Below the pieces are notes generated by a model that was given only the letters and a program-made list of their open reading frames with translations, was not told the origin of the DNA and did not search any database. A stretch of DNA of 64,000 nt from Paraburkholderia ginsengiterrae (lineage in GTDB: Bacteria > Pseudomonadota > Gammaproteobacteria > Burkholderiales > Burkholderiaceae), in NCBI RefSeq assembly GCF_001645125.1, contig NZ_LXKA01000265.1, positions 1 through 64,000 of the forward strand. The letters run 5' to 3'. Positions 18,601-26,580 of this stretch are shown in pieces; the first letter of the stretch is position 1; each line of letters begins with the position of its first letter. Both the position numbers and the translations under genes were made by a program.

Positions 18601-21600
18601 ACTGGCTGATCGACCTCGGTCCCGAAGGGGGCGACGGTGGCGGCCGGGTGCTGTGCGCCGGCACGCCGGAAGAGGTCCAGCAGTGCGCGGAATCGCACAC
18701 CGGCGAAGCGTTGCGGCAATACGAGCGCGCGATGCTAGCGGCGGCCGAACCGGCGTCGCAAGGCATTCCGCTGCAAAAGGCACTGAGCGTGGCGCGCGCG
18801 CGCCGGGCGGTCGAAGGCGAAGATGTGGTGCGGATCGTCAATGCGCGCGAACACAACCTGAAAGCGCTGCACGTCGATATTCCGCACGGCAAATTCAACG
18901 TGATTACCGGGGTGTCCGGATCGGGCAAGTCCACGCTCGCTTTCGATATTCTGTTCCACGAAGGGCAGCGCCGTTACCTCGAATCGCTGAATGCCTACGC
19001 GCGCTCCATCGTACAGCCGGCCGGGCGCCCGGAGGTCGACGCGGTGTACGGCATTCCGCCGACCGTCGCGATCGAGCAGCGGCTCTCGCGCGGCGGCCGC
19101 AAGAGTACCGTGGCGACCACCTCGGAGGTGTGGCACTTCCTGCGTCTGCTGTATGTGAAACTCGGTCTGCAGCATTGCATCCACGACGGCACGCCGGTCA
19201 CGTCGCAAAGCGTCGAGTCGGTCGCGGCCCAGTTGTTGCGCGATCACAAGGGACAGCATGTCGGCTTTCTCGCGCCGCTGGTCGTGAACCGCAAGGGTGT
19301 GTACACGGACCTTGCGAAGTGGGCGAAAGCGCGTGGCAATACCCACCTGCGCGTGGATGGCGAGTTCGTGCCGGTGGATCCCTGGCCGAAACTCGACCGT
19401 TTCCGCGAGCATACGATCGAACTGCCGGTGGCCGATCTCGTCGTGTCGCCGGACAACGAAGCGGCGCTGCGCGAGGCGCTCGACCAGACGCTGGAAGCGG
19501 GCAAGGGCGTGATGCATCTGCTGGCGCCGCTCGACGGATTGCACGACGCCATCAACGGTGGCCAGTCCACGGCCAGGCTCGGCGCGGTGAAAGTGCTGTC
19601 AACCAAGCGTGCCTGCCCGGTGTGCGGCACGAGCTATCCGGAACTCGACCCGCGCATGTTCTCGTACAACAGCAAGCACGGCTGGTGTACGACCTGCGTC
19701 GGCACGGGCTTGTCGCTCACGCGCGAACAACGCGCTGTGTACGACGACACGATCGTCGTCGACGACAATCGTGGCCGTGAGCAGAGTTTGCCGTCGGAGG
19801 AACAGGAACCGGAAGGACTCGTACACGTGCCTTGTCCGGATTGTTCCGGCACGCGCCTGAACCCCACCGCGCGCGCGGTCACGTTCGACTCGCAGGCTAT
19901 TGTGGACGTCGCGCAGTGGACCGTGTCGGACACGCGCGCGTGGATCGGCTCGCTGGAAATGACAGGGCGCGACGCGGAAATCGCGCGCGACGTGATCAGC
20001 GAAATCGGCAGCCGGCTGCAATTCCTGGAGGAGGTCGGGCTTGGCTATCTGAGTCTCGATCGCGCGGCGCCTAGCCTGTCGGGCGGCGAAGCGCAGCGCA
20101 TCCGGCTCGCCGCGCAACTCGGCAGCAATCTGCAAGGCGTGTGCTACGTACTCGACGAACCGACCATCGGTCTGCATCCGCGCGACAACCAGATTCTGCT
20201 CAATGCATTGCGCAAGCTCGGGGAAAAGGGCAATACGCTGGTGGTGGTCGAGCATGACGAAGACACGATTCGGCGTGCTGATCACATCATCGATATCGGC
20301 CCGGGCGCGGGCAAGCGTGGTGGCACGCTGATCGCGCAGGGCAGCGTGGCCGACCTGTCGGCGCAGCCCGGCTCGCTGACCGGGCAGTTTCTCGCGCAGC
20401 CCATCGCGCACCCGTTGCAGCCGCGCCGTGAAGTGGTCGCGCCGGGCAAACGCGCGGCTGCGGTGCCGGAAAACTGGCTGACGGTGTACGGTGCCAAACT
20501 GCACAACTTGCGCAACGTCACGGTCGGCATTCCGCTGTCGCGGCTGGTCGCGATTACCGGCGTGAGCGGATCCGGCAAGTCGACACTTGCACGCGACGTG
20601 CTCATGACCAATCTGCTGGATGCGGTTGGGCGGTCGGTGCTGTCGTCGCCGGCCACGAGGCGCGCGCGTGCCGCAGCCGAGACAAAACCCGCGGAGAACC
20701 GCCGCTCCAGCGTGCTCGCGCGAACGGCGCCACGCGCGCCGCTGAACGTCACGCATGCATGGCAAGGGTGCGAGTCGATCACCGGCTGGGAAACCATCGA
20801 CCGCGTGCTGGAAGTCGACCAGACACCGATCGGCAAGACGCCGCGTTCGTGTCCCGCCACCTACATCGGCGTATGGGATGCGATCCGCAAGCTGTTCGCG
20901 GGCACGCTCGAAGCGCGTGCGCGGGGCTACACGGCTTCGCGCTTCTCCTTCAATACCGGTGAAGGCCGCTGCCCGGCGTGCGAGGGGCAGGGCGTGCGGA
21001 CCATCGGCATGAGCTTCCTGCCGGACGTGAAGGTGCCGTGCGACGTGTGCCACGGGCAGCGCTTCAATCCGGAGACGCTCGCGGTCACGTGGCGCGGCAA
21101 GAACATCGGCGACGTGCTGACCATGGAAATCGACGAAGCGGTCGAATTCTTCGCGCCCATCACGAACATTGCGCACCCGCTGCAATTGATGAAAGACGTC
21201 GGGCTCGGCTATCTGACGCTGGGGCAGCCTTCGCCCACACTGTCGGGTGGCGAGGCGCAACGTATCAAGCTCGTCACCGAGTTGAGCAAAGTGCGCGACG
21301 ACGTGACACGGCGCGGGCAGAAGCCGCCGCACACGTTATACGTGCTGGATGAGCCCACCGTCGGCCTGCATATGGCGGACGTCGCCAAGCTGATCCGCGT
21401 GCTGCATCGGCTCGCGGATGGCGGCCACAGCGTTGTCGTCATCGAGCACGATCTCGACGTGATCGCGGAGGCGGACTGGATCATCGATCTGGGCCCGGAG
21501 GGCGGCGTAGGCGGCGGAACGATCGTCGCCGCTACGGATCCCGAAGGGCTGGCCCGCGTTGCCGCCAGCCATACCGGTGCAGCGTTGCGGCCGGTGCTCG

Positions 21601-21653
21601 CGCGCGCGCAAAACGGCGGCAATATCGTGGCGAGTGAAGGGACTAACGGATAA
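15645..21653 (+). CDS. uvrA: Tandem double UvrA-like excinuclease ATPase
   Basis: This 2002-residue protein is about twice the size of UvrA and contains two complete UvrA units, so four ABC ATPase sites. Walker A motifs lie at about residues 75, 711, 1089 and 1639 (G-P/V-S-G-S-G-K-S). LSGGE signatures lie near 555, 905, 1477 and 1865, and DEPS/T-x-GLH Walker B motifs follow each. Zinc-finger CxxC pairs such as CETCGG, CPTCGG/CPDCDG, CTTC/CPDCSG and CPACEG/CDVCHG are present in each unit. UvrA recognises DNA damage for nucleotide excision repair. The start is uncertain: GTG 15645 gives the longest form, and TTG 15744 is an alternative just before the conserved GIIRIRGARQHNLKN. An SOS box precedes the gene. 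Confidence 0.9.
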   Translation: MCPRGGARRPACAGLARSRGVRESGPLIQTVGKLSANLSAKPSANGIIRIRGARQHNLKNVDLDVRTGEMTVVTGPSGSGKSSLVFDTLYAEGQRRYVETFSAYARQFLDRMDRPQVDRVDGVPPAIAIDQTNPVRSSRSTVGTMTELNDHLKLLYARAAELFDRQTALPVRHDSPETIYAELLERTAQNEPRLVVTFPVELPESASEQEVEQWLSASGYTRVQAQREVDSPTGKRKLLDVVADRFRLRSVDKARVVVAIEASLKRGGGRVNIYVLPAAAEGQESQEAEPQIWRFSTGLHSPESDLRYADPQPALFSFNSAYGACDVCRGFGRVIGVDLGLVIPDARKTLREGAIKPMQTPAWKECQDDLMRYAAKAEIRRDTPWGELTEAERHWIINGSPDWNGQWQKHWYGVKRFFEYLESKAYKMHIRVLLSKYRSYTPCETCGGARLKTESLLWRLGSKANADEVLPAAQRFMPRGVDWTRQQLEALAGLTVHDLMLMPIERIRRFFDEISLPSALLDDALKLLLAEVRTRLKYLCDVGLGYLTLDRQSRTLSGGEVQRINLTTALGTSLTKTLFVLDEPSIGLHPRDLNRIVEAMHRLRDAGNTLVVVEHDPSVMLAADRLIDMGPGPGERGGSIIYDGAPEAIRSSGTLTGEYLGGRRHVADAAHWSRRPVEAATPRIVLEGATEHNLRDVTVEIPLQRLVCVTGVSGSGKSTLLQDVLYPAMARHFGLATESPGAFRSLRGADQVTDVVFVDQSPIGQTARSNPASYVGAFDEIRKLFAKAPLAQQRGYGPGMFSFNSGEGRCPTCGGSGFEHIEMQFLSDVYLRCPDCDGRRYRAELLEVKIERGEPARALSIADVLELTVSEATTYFAKDAEVLRVLQPIVDVGLEYVKLGQPVPTLSGGEAQRLKLAGFLAESGEARSARSAKQAVEKRLFMFDEPTTGLHFDDIAKLMQAFGKLLASGHSLIVIEHNLDVIRAADWLIDLGPEGGDGGGRVLCAGTPEEVQQCAESHTGEALRQYERAMLAAAEPASQGIPLQKALSVARARRAVEGEDVVRIVNAREHNLKALHVDIPHGKFNVITGVSGSGKSTLAFDILFHEGQRRYLESLNAYARSIVQPAGRPEVDAVYGIPPTVAIEQRLSRGGRKSTVATTSEVWHFLRLLYVKLGLQHCIHDGTPVTSQSVESVAAQLLRDHKGQHVGFLAPLVVNRKGVYTDLAKWAKARGNTHLRVDGEFVPVDPWPKLDRFREHTIELPVADLVVSPDNEAALREALDQTLEAGKGVMHLLAPLDGLHDAINGGQSTARLGAVKVLSTKRACPVCGTSYPELDPRMFSYNSKHGWCTTCVGTGLSLTREQRAVYDDTIVVDDNRGREQSLPSEEQEPEGLVHVPCPDCSGTRLNPTARAVTFDSQAIVDVAQWTVSDTRAWIGSLEMTGRDAEIARDVISEIGSRLQFLEEVGLGYLSLDRAAPSLSGGEAQRIRLAAQLGSNLQGVCYVLDEPTIGLHPRDNQILLNALRKLGEKGNTLVVVEHDEDTIRRADHIIDIGPGAGKRGGTLIAQGSVADLSAQPGSLTGQFLAQPIAHPLQPRREVVAPGKRAAAVPENWLTVYGAKLHNLRNVTVGIPLSRLVAITGVSGSGKSTLARDVLMTNLLDAVGRSVLSSPATRRARAAAETKPAENRRSSVLARTAPRAPLNVTHAWQGCESITGWETIDRVLEVDQTPIGKTPRSCPATYIGVWDAIRKLFAGTLEARARGYTASRFSFNTGEGRCPACEGQGVRTIGMSFLPDVKVPCDVCHGQRFNPETLAVTWRGKNIGDVLTMEIDEAVEFFAPITNIAHPLQLMKDVGLGYLTLGQPSPTLSGGEAQRIKLVTELSKVRDDVTRRGQKPPHTLYVLDEPTVGLHMADVAKLIRVLHRLADGGHSVVVIEHDLDVIAEADWIIDLGPEGGVGGGTIVAATDPEGLARVAASHTGAALRPVLARAQNGGNIVASEGTNG

Positions 21654-21659
21654 AACAGT

Positions 21660-21688
21660 AAATCGGCGCAACCGGGTTGCGCCGATTT
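21660..21688 (+). terminator. Terminator hairpin after double UvrA
   Basis: A perfect 13-bp stem (AAATCGGCGCAAC and its complement) with a 3-nt loop lies 6 nt after the stop codon. It ends in TTT but lacks a long T run. It marks the end of the UvrA transcript. Confidence 0.75.
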
Positions 21689-22145
21689 CAACTCGCATTA
21701 TTTGGGTTGTTGGCTATATGTAATTAATTAGAATGAATTTGTAATTCCGTATAAGGCTTAATTGAAATGTTATTGGATGTGTTGTAAATAGCGCTAAAGA
21801 AGAGCTTCAAACGCTTTTCCCTATTGCTATCTTCCTGCCGTCGGCGACGATCTTTCCCCGGCGTCTGATTGCCACGGCAAACGTGCCGCTCGCGATTCGC
21901 GAAGGCTACCGGCCTGACACGCCGAAACTCCCGTCCAGCGGGCCTTTGGCGCGCCAGATCAACCACCCGGCCAGCGCTTCCGAGTCAACGGATGCGTAGC
22001 GCATGAGGCGGCGGTGTCCTGATTTCAACGCATAAGGCGGCGAATGTTTGTCTGCTCCGCAAGCGCTAATTCTCTTAAAGCGCCGCGATTTTAGGCAGAG
22101 TTAGAGTTTTCTCTCTAAACTTAGTATGCCGCCATCAAAAAAAGT

Positions 22146-22175
22146 TTGACCGTCCATTTTTTGTCCTGCTATCGT
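22146..22175 (+). promoter_or_regulatory. Candidate sigma-70 promoter upstream of tonB
   Basis: TTGACC at 22146-22151 and TATCGT at 22170-22175 are separated by 18 nt. They lie in an AT-rich stretch and point toward tonB. If used, the leader would be about 400 nt long. The call rests on sequence match alone. Confidence 0.35.
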
Positions 22176-22473
22176 TGCCTCCCATGAAACGCATGTGACG
22201 GTCGCGAAAAAAGTTCCTGGCATTGCGACGAGCATCGATCTGGTTGTCTTCAGCGTTCATGCAAGGCGAAAAGCGAGCGGGTCAAATTTATTCTATTAGT
22301 AGTTCTACCTAGTTAGGCCGATCGGCTCGCGTAGTGCGTGTCAGCGGTCTACCGAAGCCTATCCGTGCGAGCGGATCAGGGCGGGGCAGTGTCGCACCAA
22401 TTTTGGACTGCGAATCAATGCCTTGCGGTGAACGAGGTTGACGGCATCGCCAGAAGTAAAGGTTGTTTGCGGT

Positions 22474-22523
22474 CCCAAGGGGGACTTCCCGAGGGGCGCC
22501 CCCCAAAGGGGACTTCCTGCGGG
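22474..22523. repeat. Two GGGGACTTCC repeats before tonB
   Basis: The motif GGGGACTTCC followed by a GC-rich CGAGGGGC or TGCGGGGC occurs twice about 27 nt apart, with CCCC/GGGG stretches that can pair. This gives a structured segment some 55 nt before the tonB start. It may be part of the mRNA leader or a small repeat element. No function is known. Confidence 0.5.
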
Positions 22524-22579
22524 GCATGTGTAAGCGCACTGCTTGAGAGAAATGGACGGCTCACGCCGGAGGAGTAAAG

Positions 22580-23287
22580 GTGGGTACGAAAGTCGAAGGG
22601 CAATTCCCGGCAGCCATGGCCCGGATGGAAAGGCCAGGCCGCCCGCGTGAGTTTGGGCGCAAGCAGCAAAATCCAGTACGCCGCTTTGGCGGCATCGCAG
22701 TCGTTCTGGTCCTGCATATCGTGCTGATCTATGCACTGATCAATGGCCTTGCCACCAAGGTCGTGCAGGTCATCCAGCATCCTATCGAAACGAAAATCAT
22801 CGAGCCGGTGAAGCCGCCGCCTCCGCCGCCTATCCCCACTGTGCAATTGCCGCCGCCCAAGTTCGCGCCGCCGCCGCCGCCGTTCGTGCCGCCGCCGGAG
22901 GTGCAGGTGCAAACGCCGCCGCAGCCGACCATTACGCACCAGGCCGCGCCGGTAGTTTCCGCGCCTGCTGTAGCGCCTCCGCCGCAGGCCGCGCCCGCGC
23001 CGAGCAAGCCGGTGAGCACCGAAGTAGGGGTGGTGTGTCCGAACTCGGATCAGATCCGTTCGTCGATCCGTTACCCGAAGGAAGCACAGGAAAACAACGT
23101 GACGGGTGATGTGCTCATCGAATTCGTTGTCGACCCGCAAGGCCACATTACGAACGAACGTGTTGCCAAGTCTTCAGATGACTCTTCGCTGGATCGTGCG
23201 GCATTCAACGCGGTCAAGCAGTTTTCGTGCGTTTCCCAAGGCCAACCTGTCCGTGTGCAAGTTCCGTTCTCGTTTAACCTGAACTGA
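22580..23287 (+). CDS. tonB: TonB energy transducer
   Basis: This 235-residue protein links the proton motive force to outer membrane receptors. It has a single membrane anchor at about residues 36-56 (GIAVVLVLHIVLIYALINGL) and a long proline-rich periplasmic span (about 73-150, with many PPP runs). The TonB C-terminal domain lies at about 155-235 (SIRYPKEAQENNVTGDVLIE onward). The GTG start at 22580 follows a strong GGAGGAG site. It is the first gene of a tonB-exbB-exbD-exbD-TPR cluster and lies upstream of a TonB-dependent receptor gene. Confidence 0.92.
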   Translation: MGTKVEGQFPAAMARMERPGRPREFGRKQQNPVRRFGGIAVVLVLHIVLIYALINGLATKVVQVIQHPIETKIIEPVKPPPPPPIPTVQLPPPKFAPPPPPFVPPPEVQVQTPPQPTITHQAAPVVSAPAVAPPPQAAPAPSKPVSTEVGVVCPNSDQIRSSIRYPKEAQENNVTGDVLIEFVVDPQGHITNERVAKSSDDSSLDRAAFNAVKQFSCVSQGQPVRVQVPFSFNLN

Positions 23288-23363
23288 CTTCACCGGCTGT
23301 TCGGTACCGGTAGCGATTTATCAGTCTTAGTTTTGAAGTTGTACTAATGAACATGGAGCAGGC

Positions 23364-24269
23364 ATGAAGAAGCGTACTCTCGCCGCACTGGCGGCAAGCA
23401 TGTTGATCGCCGTAACCACGGTGGATACCTTTGTGGCGCCGAATATGGCCCATGCACAGGCCAGCGACGTCACCGCGTCGGCCGCCGCGCCGGCCACCGC
23501 CGCGCCGCAAACCGCGGGCTCGGCCACCGACGAAGCCACTCCGCCGCCCATGCCGGCCACGTCTGAATCGGTCACTAACCCTTACGGCCTGAGCGCACTG
23601 TGGAAGAACGGCGACTTCGTCGCACGCTTCGTGCTGATTCTGCTTGTGATCATGTCGATGGGCAGCTGGTACATCATGATCACCAAGTTCTTCGAGCAGT
23701 TCCGTGCGAACCGCCGTGCGAAGAGCGCGGACGAGCAGCTGTGGACCGCGCCGTCGCTGGCCGAAGGCGCGAAGATGCTCGACGAATCGTCGCCGTTCCG
23801 CTTCATCGCCGAAACGGCCATCGAAGCCGGCGAACATCACGACGAAGCGCTGCTGGAAGCGGTCGACCGCAACACCTGGATCGATACCTCGGTCGAGCGC
23901 GCGATCACCAATGTCTCGAATCGTCTGCAAGACGGTCTGGCGTTCCTCGGCACGGTCGGCTCGACGGCTCCGTTCGTCGGTCTGTTCGGCACGGTGTGGG
24001 GGATTTATCACGCGCTGACGGCAATCGGCATTGCCGGCCAGGCTTCGATCGACAAGGTCGCGGGTCCGGTGGGTGAAGCGCTGATCATGACCGCAATCGG
24101 TCTGGCGGTCGCCGTGCCGGCGGTGCTCGGCTACAACTTCCTGGTTCGCCGTAACAAGTCGGTGATGGAGCGTGTGCGTGCGTTCGGCGCACAACTGCAC
24201 ACGGTCCTGCTGGCAGGCAGCCGCCGTCCGGCACGCGCTTCGGTTCGCGAAGCATCGCTGGTCCAATAA
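23364..24269 (+). CDS. exbB: ExbB/TolQ-type proton channel subunit
   Basis: This 301-residue member of the MotA/TolQ/ExbB family has a cleavable-looking N-terminal signal (about 1-32, ending AHA) followed by an Ala/Pro-rich stretch. The first membrane helix lies near 84-106. Two C-terminal membrane helices lie in the GTVGSTAPFVGLFGTVWGIY and AIGLAVAVPAVLGYNFLVRR segments. The extended N-terminus with signal peptide matches the long form of ExbB. It lies 76 nt after tonB and 12 nt before the first exbD. Confidence 0.92.
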   Translation: MKKRTLAALAASMLIAVTTVDTFVAPNMAHAQASDVTASAAAPATAAPQTAGSATDEATPPPMPATSESVTNPYGLSALWKNGDFVARFVLILLVIMSMGSWYIMITKFFEQFRANRRAKSADEQLWTAPSLAEGAKMLDESSPFRFIAETAIEAGEHHDEALLEAVDRNTWIDTSVERAITNVSNRLQDGLAFLGTVGSTAPFVGLFGTVWGIYHALTAIGIAGQASIDKVAGPVGEALIMTAIGLAVAVPAVLGYNFLVRRNKSVMERVRAFGAQLHTVLLAGSRRPARASVREASLVQ

Positions 24270-24281
24270 GCGGAGTCCGTC

Positions 24282-24704
24282 ATGGCAATGAGCGTTGGGC
24301 AGGAAGACAACGACGAGGTCATCTCCAGCATCAACACCACGCCGCTCGTCGACGTGATGCTGGTTCTGCTGATCATCTTTCTGATCACGATTCCGGTGGT
24401 GACGCATACGGTGCCGGTGCAATTGCCGAAGGAGACGATCCAGCCGCTGCAGACGACGCCGAAGAGCATCGTCATCGCGGTCAACCGCGATGGCGACTTC
24501 TTCTGGAACGAGAAGCAGGTCGACGCGCCTACGCTGCTGGCACGCCTGAAGACGGTGTCGGTCCAGACGCCGCAGCCGGAAGTGCATGTGCGCGGCGATC
24601 AGGCCACGCGTTATGAGTTCATCGGCCGGGTCATTACCGAGTGCGAGCGCGCCGGTATCGCCAAGGTTTCGTTTATCACCGAGCCGCCCGCACGCGGCGG
24701 CTGA
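24282..24704 (+). CDS. exbD: ExbD biopolymer transport protein (first copy)
   Basis: This 140-residue ExbD/TolR protein has a short cytoplasmic N-terminus and one membrane helix with the proton-path aspartate D24 in INTTPLVDVMLVLL. A periplasmic domain about 50-140 follows. It forms the ExbB-ExbD motor with the upstream gene. The second copy, 107 nt downstream, shares the INTTPL motif but has a different periplasmic part. Confidence 0.92.
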   Translation: MAMSVGQEDNDEVISSINTTPLVDVMLVLLIIFLITIPVVTHTVPVQLPKETIQPLQTTPKSIVIAVNRDGDFFWNEKQVDAPTLLARLKTVSVQTPQPEVHVRGDQATRYEFIGRVITECERAGIAKVSFITEPPARGG

Positions 24705-24715
24705 GCGTTGCATGG

Positions 24716-24797
24716 GACCAGAGTAAGTGCTTTGCACCAACTCTGGTCGACAGCTTTGCATGGGACCGGAGTAGGTGCTAAAGCAACAACTCCGATC
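24716..24797 (+). repeat. Tandem pair of hairpin-forming repeats between exbD copies
   Basis: Two copies of a GCATGGGACC...GTGCT...GATCGACAG-like unit lie between the two exbD genes. In the first, GACCAGAGT (24716-24724) pairs perfectly with ACTCTGGTC (24740-24748), with an inner GTGC/GCAC stem. In the second, GACCGGAGT (24764-24772) pairs with ACTCCGATC (24789-24797) with one mismatch. One base pair differs in a compensating way (A-T in the first, G-C in the second), which suggests that the folded form matters. Confidence 0.7.
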
Positions 24798-24811
24798 GAC
24801 AGGAGTCGAAA

Positions 24812-25240
24812 ATGGGAATGAACGTATCGTCGGGCGGCGGCAGTGAACCGGATGTGATGGTGGACATCAACACCACGCCGCTGATCGACGTGATGCTGGT
24901 GCTGCTGATCATGCTGATCATTACGATCCCGATTCAGACGCATGCCATCAAAATGAATTTGCCCGTCGGCAATCCGCCGCCGCCGCTCACTCAGCCTGAA
25001 GTGGTGCAGATCGATATCGACTTCGACGGCACCACGACCTGGAACGGCCAGCCTGTGCCGACCCGGGCGGCGCTGGAATCGAGGCTGGCTCAGGTGGCGG
25101 CCGAACCGGTGCAGGCTGAAATCCATCTGCGGCCGAACAAGCTGGTGCCGTACAAGGATGTCGCCGAGGTCATGGCGTCCGCGCAACGACTGGGCGCGAC
25201 GAAGATCGGCCTGATCGGCAACGAGCAGTACATGCAATAA
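24812..25240 (+). CDS. exbD: ExbD biopolymer transport protein (second copy)
   Basis: This 142-residue ExbD has a Gly/Ser-rich N-terminus, a membrane helix with D26 in INTTPLIDVMLVLL, and a periplasmic domain. An AGGAG site precedes the ATG. Two ExbD copies behind one ExbB are known from some proteobacteria such as Xanthomonas, where the second is needed only for certain substrates; that comparison is from general knowledge. It is separated from the first copy by the hairpin repeats. Confidence 0.92.
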   Translation: MGMNVSSGGGSEPDVMVDINTTPLIDVMLVLLIMLIITIPIQTHAIKMNLPVGNPPPPLTQPEVVQIDIDFDGTTTWNGQPVPTRAALESRLAQVAAEPVQAEIHLRPNKLVPYKDVAEVMASAQRLGATKIGLIGNEQYMQ

Positions 25241-25249
25241 GGAAGGGCA

Positions 25250-26434
25250 ATGCAGATGATTCATCAACGGTTCAAGCGCGCGGTGATTGCGGCCGCCATC
25301 GTGCTGCCGCTCGCGTCTCACGCCGCGGATAGTTTGCGGCCGGATGTGGCCAAGCCACTGAATGCCGCCCAGGATCTGTACCGCGCGCACAAGTACAAGG
25401 ACGCGCTGGCGAAGATCGATCAGGCAGCGGCCGTGCCGGGCAAGACGCCGTACGAAAGCACGATGATCGAAGAGATGCGCGGCGCGGCCGCGGCGGCGGC
25501 GGGCGAGTCCGGTGTCGCGGCGCAGGCGTACGAAACGTTGCTGAGTTCCGGCAAGCTGAGCGGTGCGGACGAACAGCGCACCACCTCGGCGCTGGCGGGC
25601 ATCTACTTCCAGGAAAAGAATTACGCGCAGGCGGCGAAGGTTGCGCAGCGCTATCTGAAGTCGGGTGGCGGCGATCCTGACATGCGCACGCTGCTGGTTC
25701 AGTCTTACTACCTGTCGAACGATTGCGCGAGTGTGGTGGGTGTGCTCAAGCCGAGCGTCGATGCGCAGGTGCATGCCGGCCACGCGCCCGACGAATCGCA
25801 ACTGCAATTGCTCGCGACCTGCGCACAGCGCACGAAGGACGACGCGACGTATCGTGGCGCGCTCGAAAAGCTGGTTGCCTACCATCCGAAGCAATCGTAC
25901 TGGGACGACCTGTTCGCAGCTATTCGCAACAAGCCGGGCTATTCGTCCGCACTCGATATCGACACGTATCGTCTGCGCCGCGCCACCGGTTCGCTGACCA
26001 GCGTCGACGACTACATGGAGATGACCCAGCTCTCGATCGTGGCGGGCACCACGGCCGAAGGCAAACAGGTGATCGATCAGGGCTTTGCCTCGGGCGTGCT
26101 GGGGCACGACGCGCAGGCCGATCGCGAGAAGCGCCTGCAGGCACTCGCGGCGAAACGGGCGCAAGCGCCGGCTGATCCGGCGAACCCTGTTGCGCCGGTC
26201 AACGTCGCGTTCAATCAGGTGTTCGCGGGGCAAGCGAAACAAGGGCTGGCGGCGATGGATGCCGCGATCGCCAAGGGCGGCCTCGACCACCCGGACCAGG
26301 CGCAGCTGCATCTCGGCGAGGCCTACTACGTGGCCGGCGACAAGGTTCGCGCGGTGCAAACCTTCCGTGCCGTGAAGGGGGCCGACGGTTCGGCCGATCT
26401 CGCCCGCTTGTGGGTGCTGGTCGCGTCGAAGTAA
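25250..26434 (+). CDS. Exported repeat protein of the TonB cluster
   Basis: This 394-residue protein has a signal peptide (about 1-26, ending SHA) and a helical, TPR-like mature part. Motifs such as A-x-x-L-Y-R-A-H-K-Y-K-D-A-L-A-K-I and L-x-x-A-Y-Y-V-A-G-D-K recur. It begins 9 nt after the second exbD behind GGAAGGG, so it belongs to the same operon. A periplasmic scaffold for the TonB system is possible. No enzyme motif is visible. Confidence 0.8.
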   Translation: MQMIHQRFKRAVIAAAIVLPLASHAADSLRPDVAKPLNAAQDLYRAHKYKDALAKIDQAAAVPGKTPYESTMIEEMRGAAAAAAGESGVAAQAYETLLSSGKLSGADEQRTTSALAGIYFQEKNYAQAAKVAQRYLKSGGGDPDMRTLLVQSYYLSNDCASVVGVLKPSVDAQVHAGHAPDESQLQLLATCAQRTKDDATYRGALEKLVAYHPKQSYWDDLFAAIRNKPGYSSALDIDTYRLRRATGSLTSVDDYMEMTQLSIVAGTTAEGKQVIDQGFASGVLGHDAQADREKRLQALAAKRAQAPADPANPVAPVNVAFNQVFAGQAKQGLAAMDAAIAKGGLDHPDQAQLHLGEAYYVAGDKVRAVQTFRAVKGADGSADLARLWVLVASK

Positions 26435-26476
26435 GCAGCCCCTGTTTCCTTGACGAACTTGCGTGATTCGTGAAGA

Positions 26477-26501
26477 CACCCTGGCCGTTATCGCCAGGGT
26501 G
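26477..26501 (+). terminator. Terminator hairpin after TonB cluster
   Basis: CACCCTGGC and GCCAGGGTG form a perfect 9-bp stem with a 7-nt loop, 42 nt after the stop of the repeat protein gene. Only a short CTCTT follows. It probably ends the tonB-exbB-exbD transcript. Confidence 0.7.
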
Positions 26502-26580
26502 CTCTTAGGAGGATGTTGTTTTTGACGAAACTTAATTAGCTTTTATCAAACTATTTTTGACTAGGGGATTCTGTCTTGCT

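Larger units (their letters stand above)
21689..22579. other. 890-nt AT-rich intergenic region before tonB
   Basis: This gap between the UvrA terminator and tonB is less GC-rich than its surroundings. It holds a candidate promoter (22146-22175) and two GGGGACTTCC repeats near 22474-22523. A short open stretch ending at 21999 has no recognisable product. An 80-codon frame on the minus strand (21724-21966) is probably chance. I found no Fur-type operator that I can support. Confidence 0.45.

Noticed and set aside
21724-21966. 80-codon minus-strand frame after the UvrA terminator
   Set aside because: There is no good ribosome binding site, it is rich in low-complexity Arg stretches and no family is recognised.
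21807-21999. Open stretch on the + strand ending at 21999, possibly a gene remnant
   Set aside because: The translated segment did not match any family I know and has no start. It is too short to call a pseudogene.
21689-22579. Fur box upstream of tonB
   Set aside because: I looked for a GATAATGATTATCATT-like site in this gap and found no convincing match, so iron control cannot be claimed from sequence.
24611-26479. Minus-strand frame of about 620 codons opposite exbD and the repeat protein
   Set aside because: It covers several real genes on the other strand, spans the hairpin repeats and has no recognisable domain.
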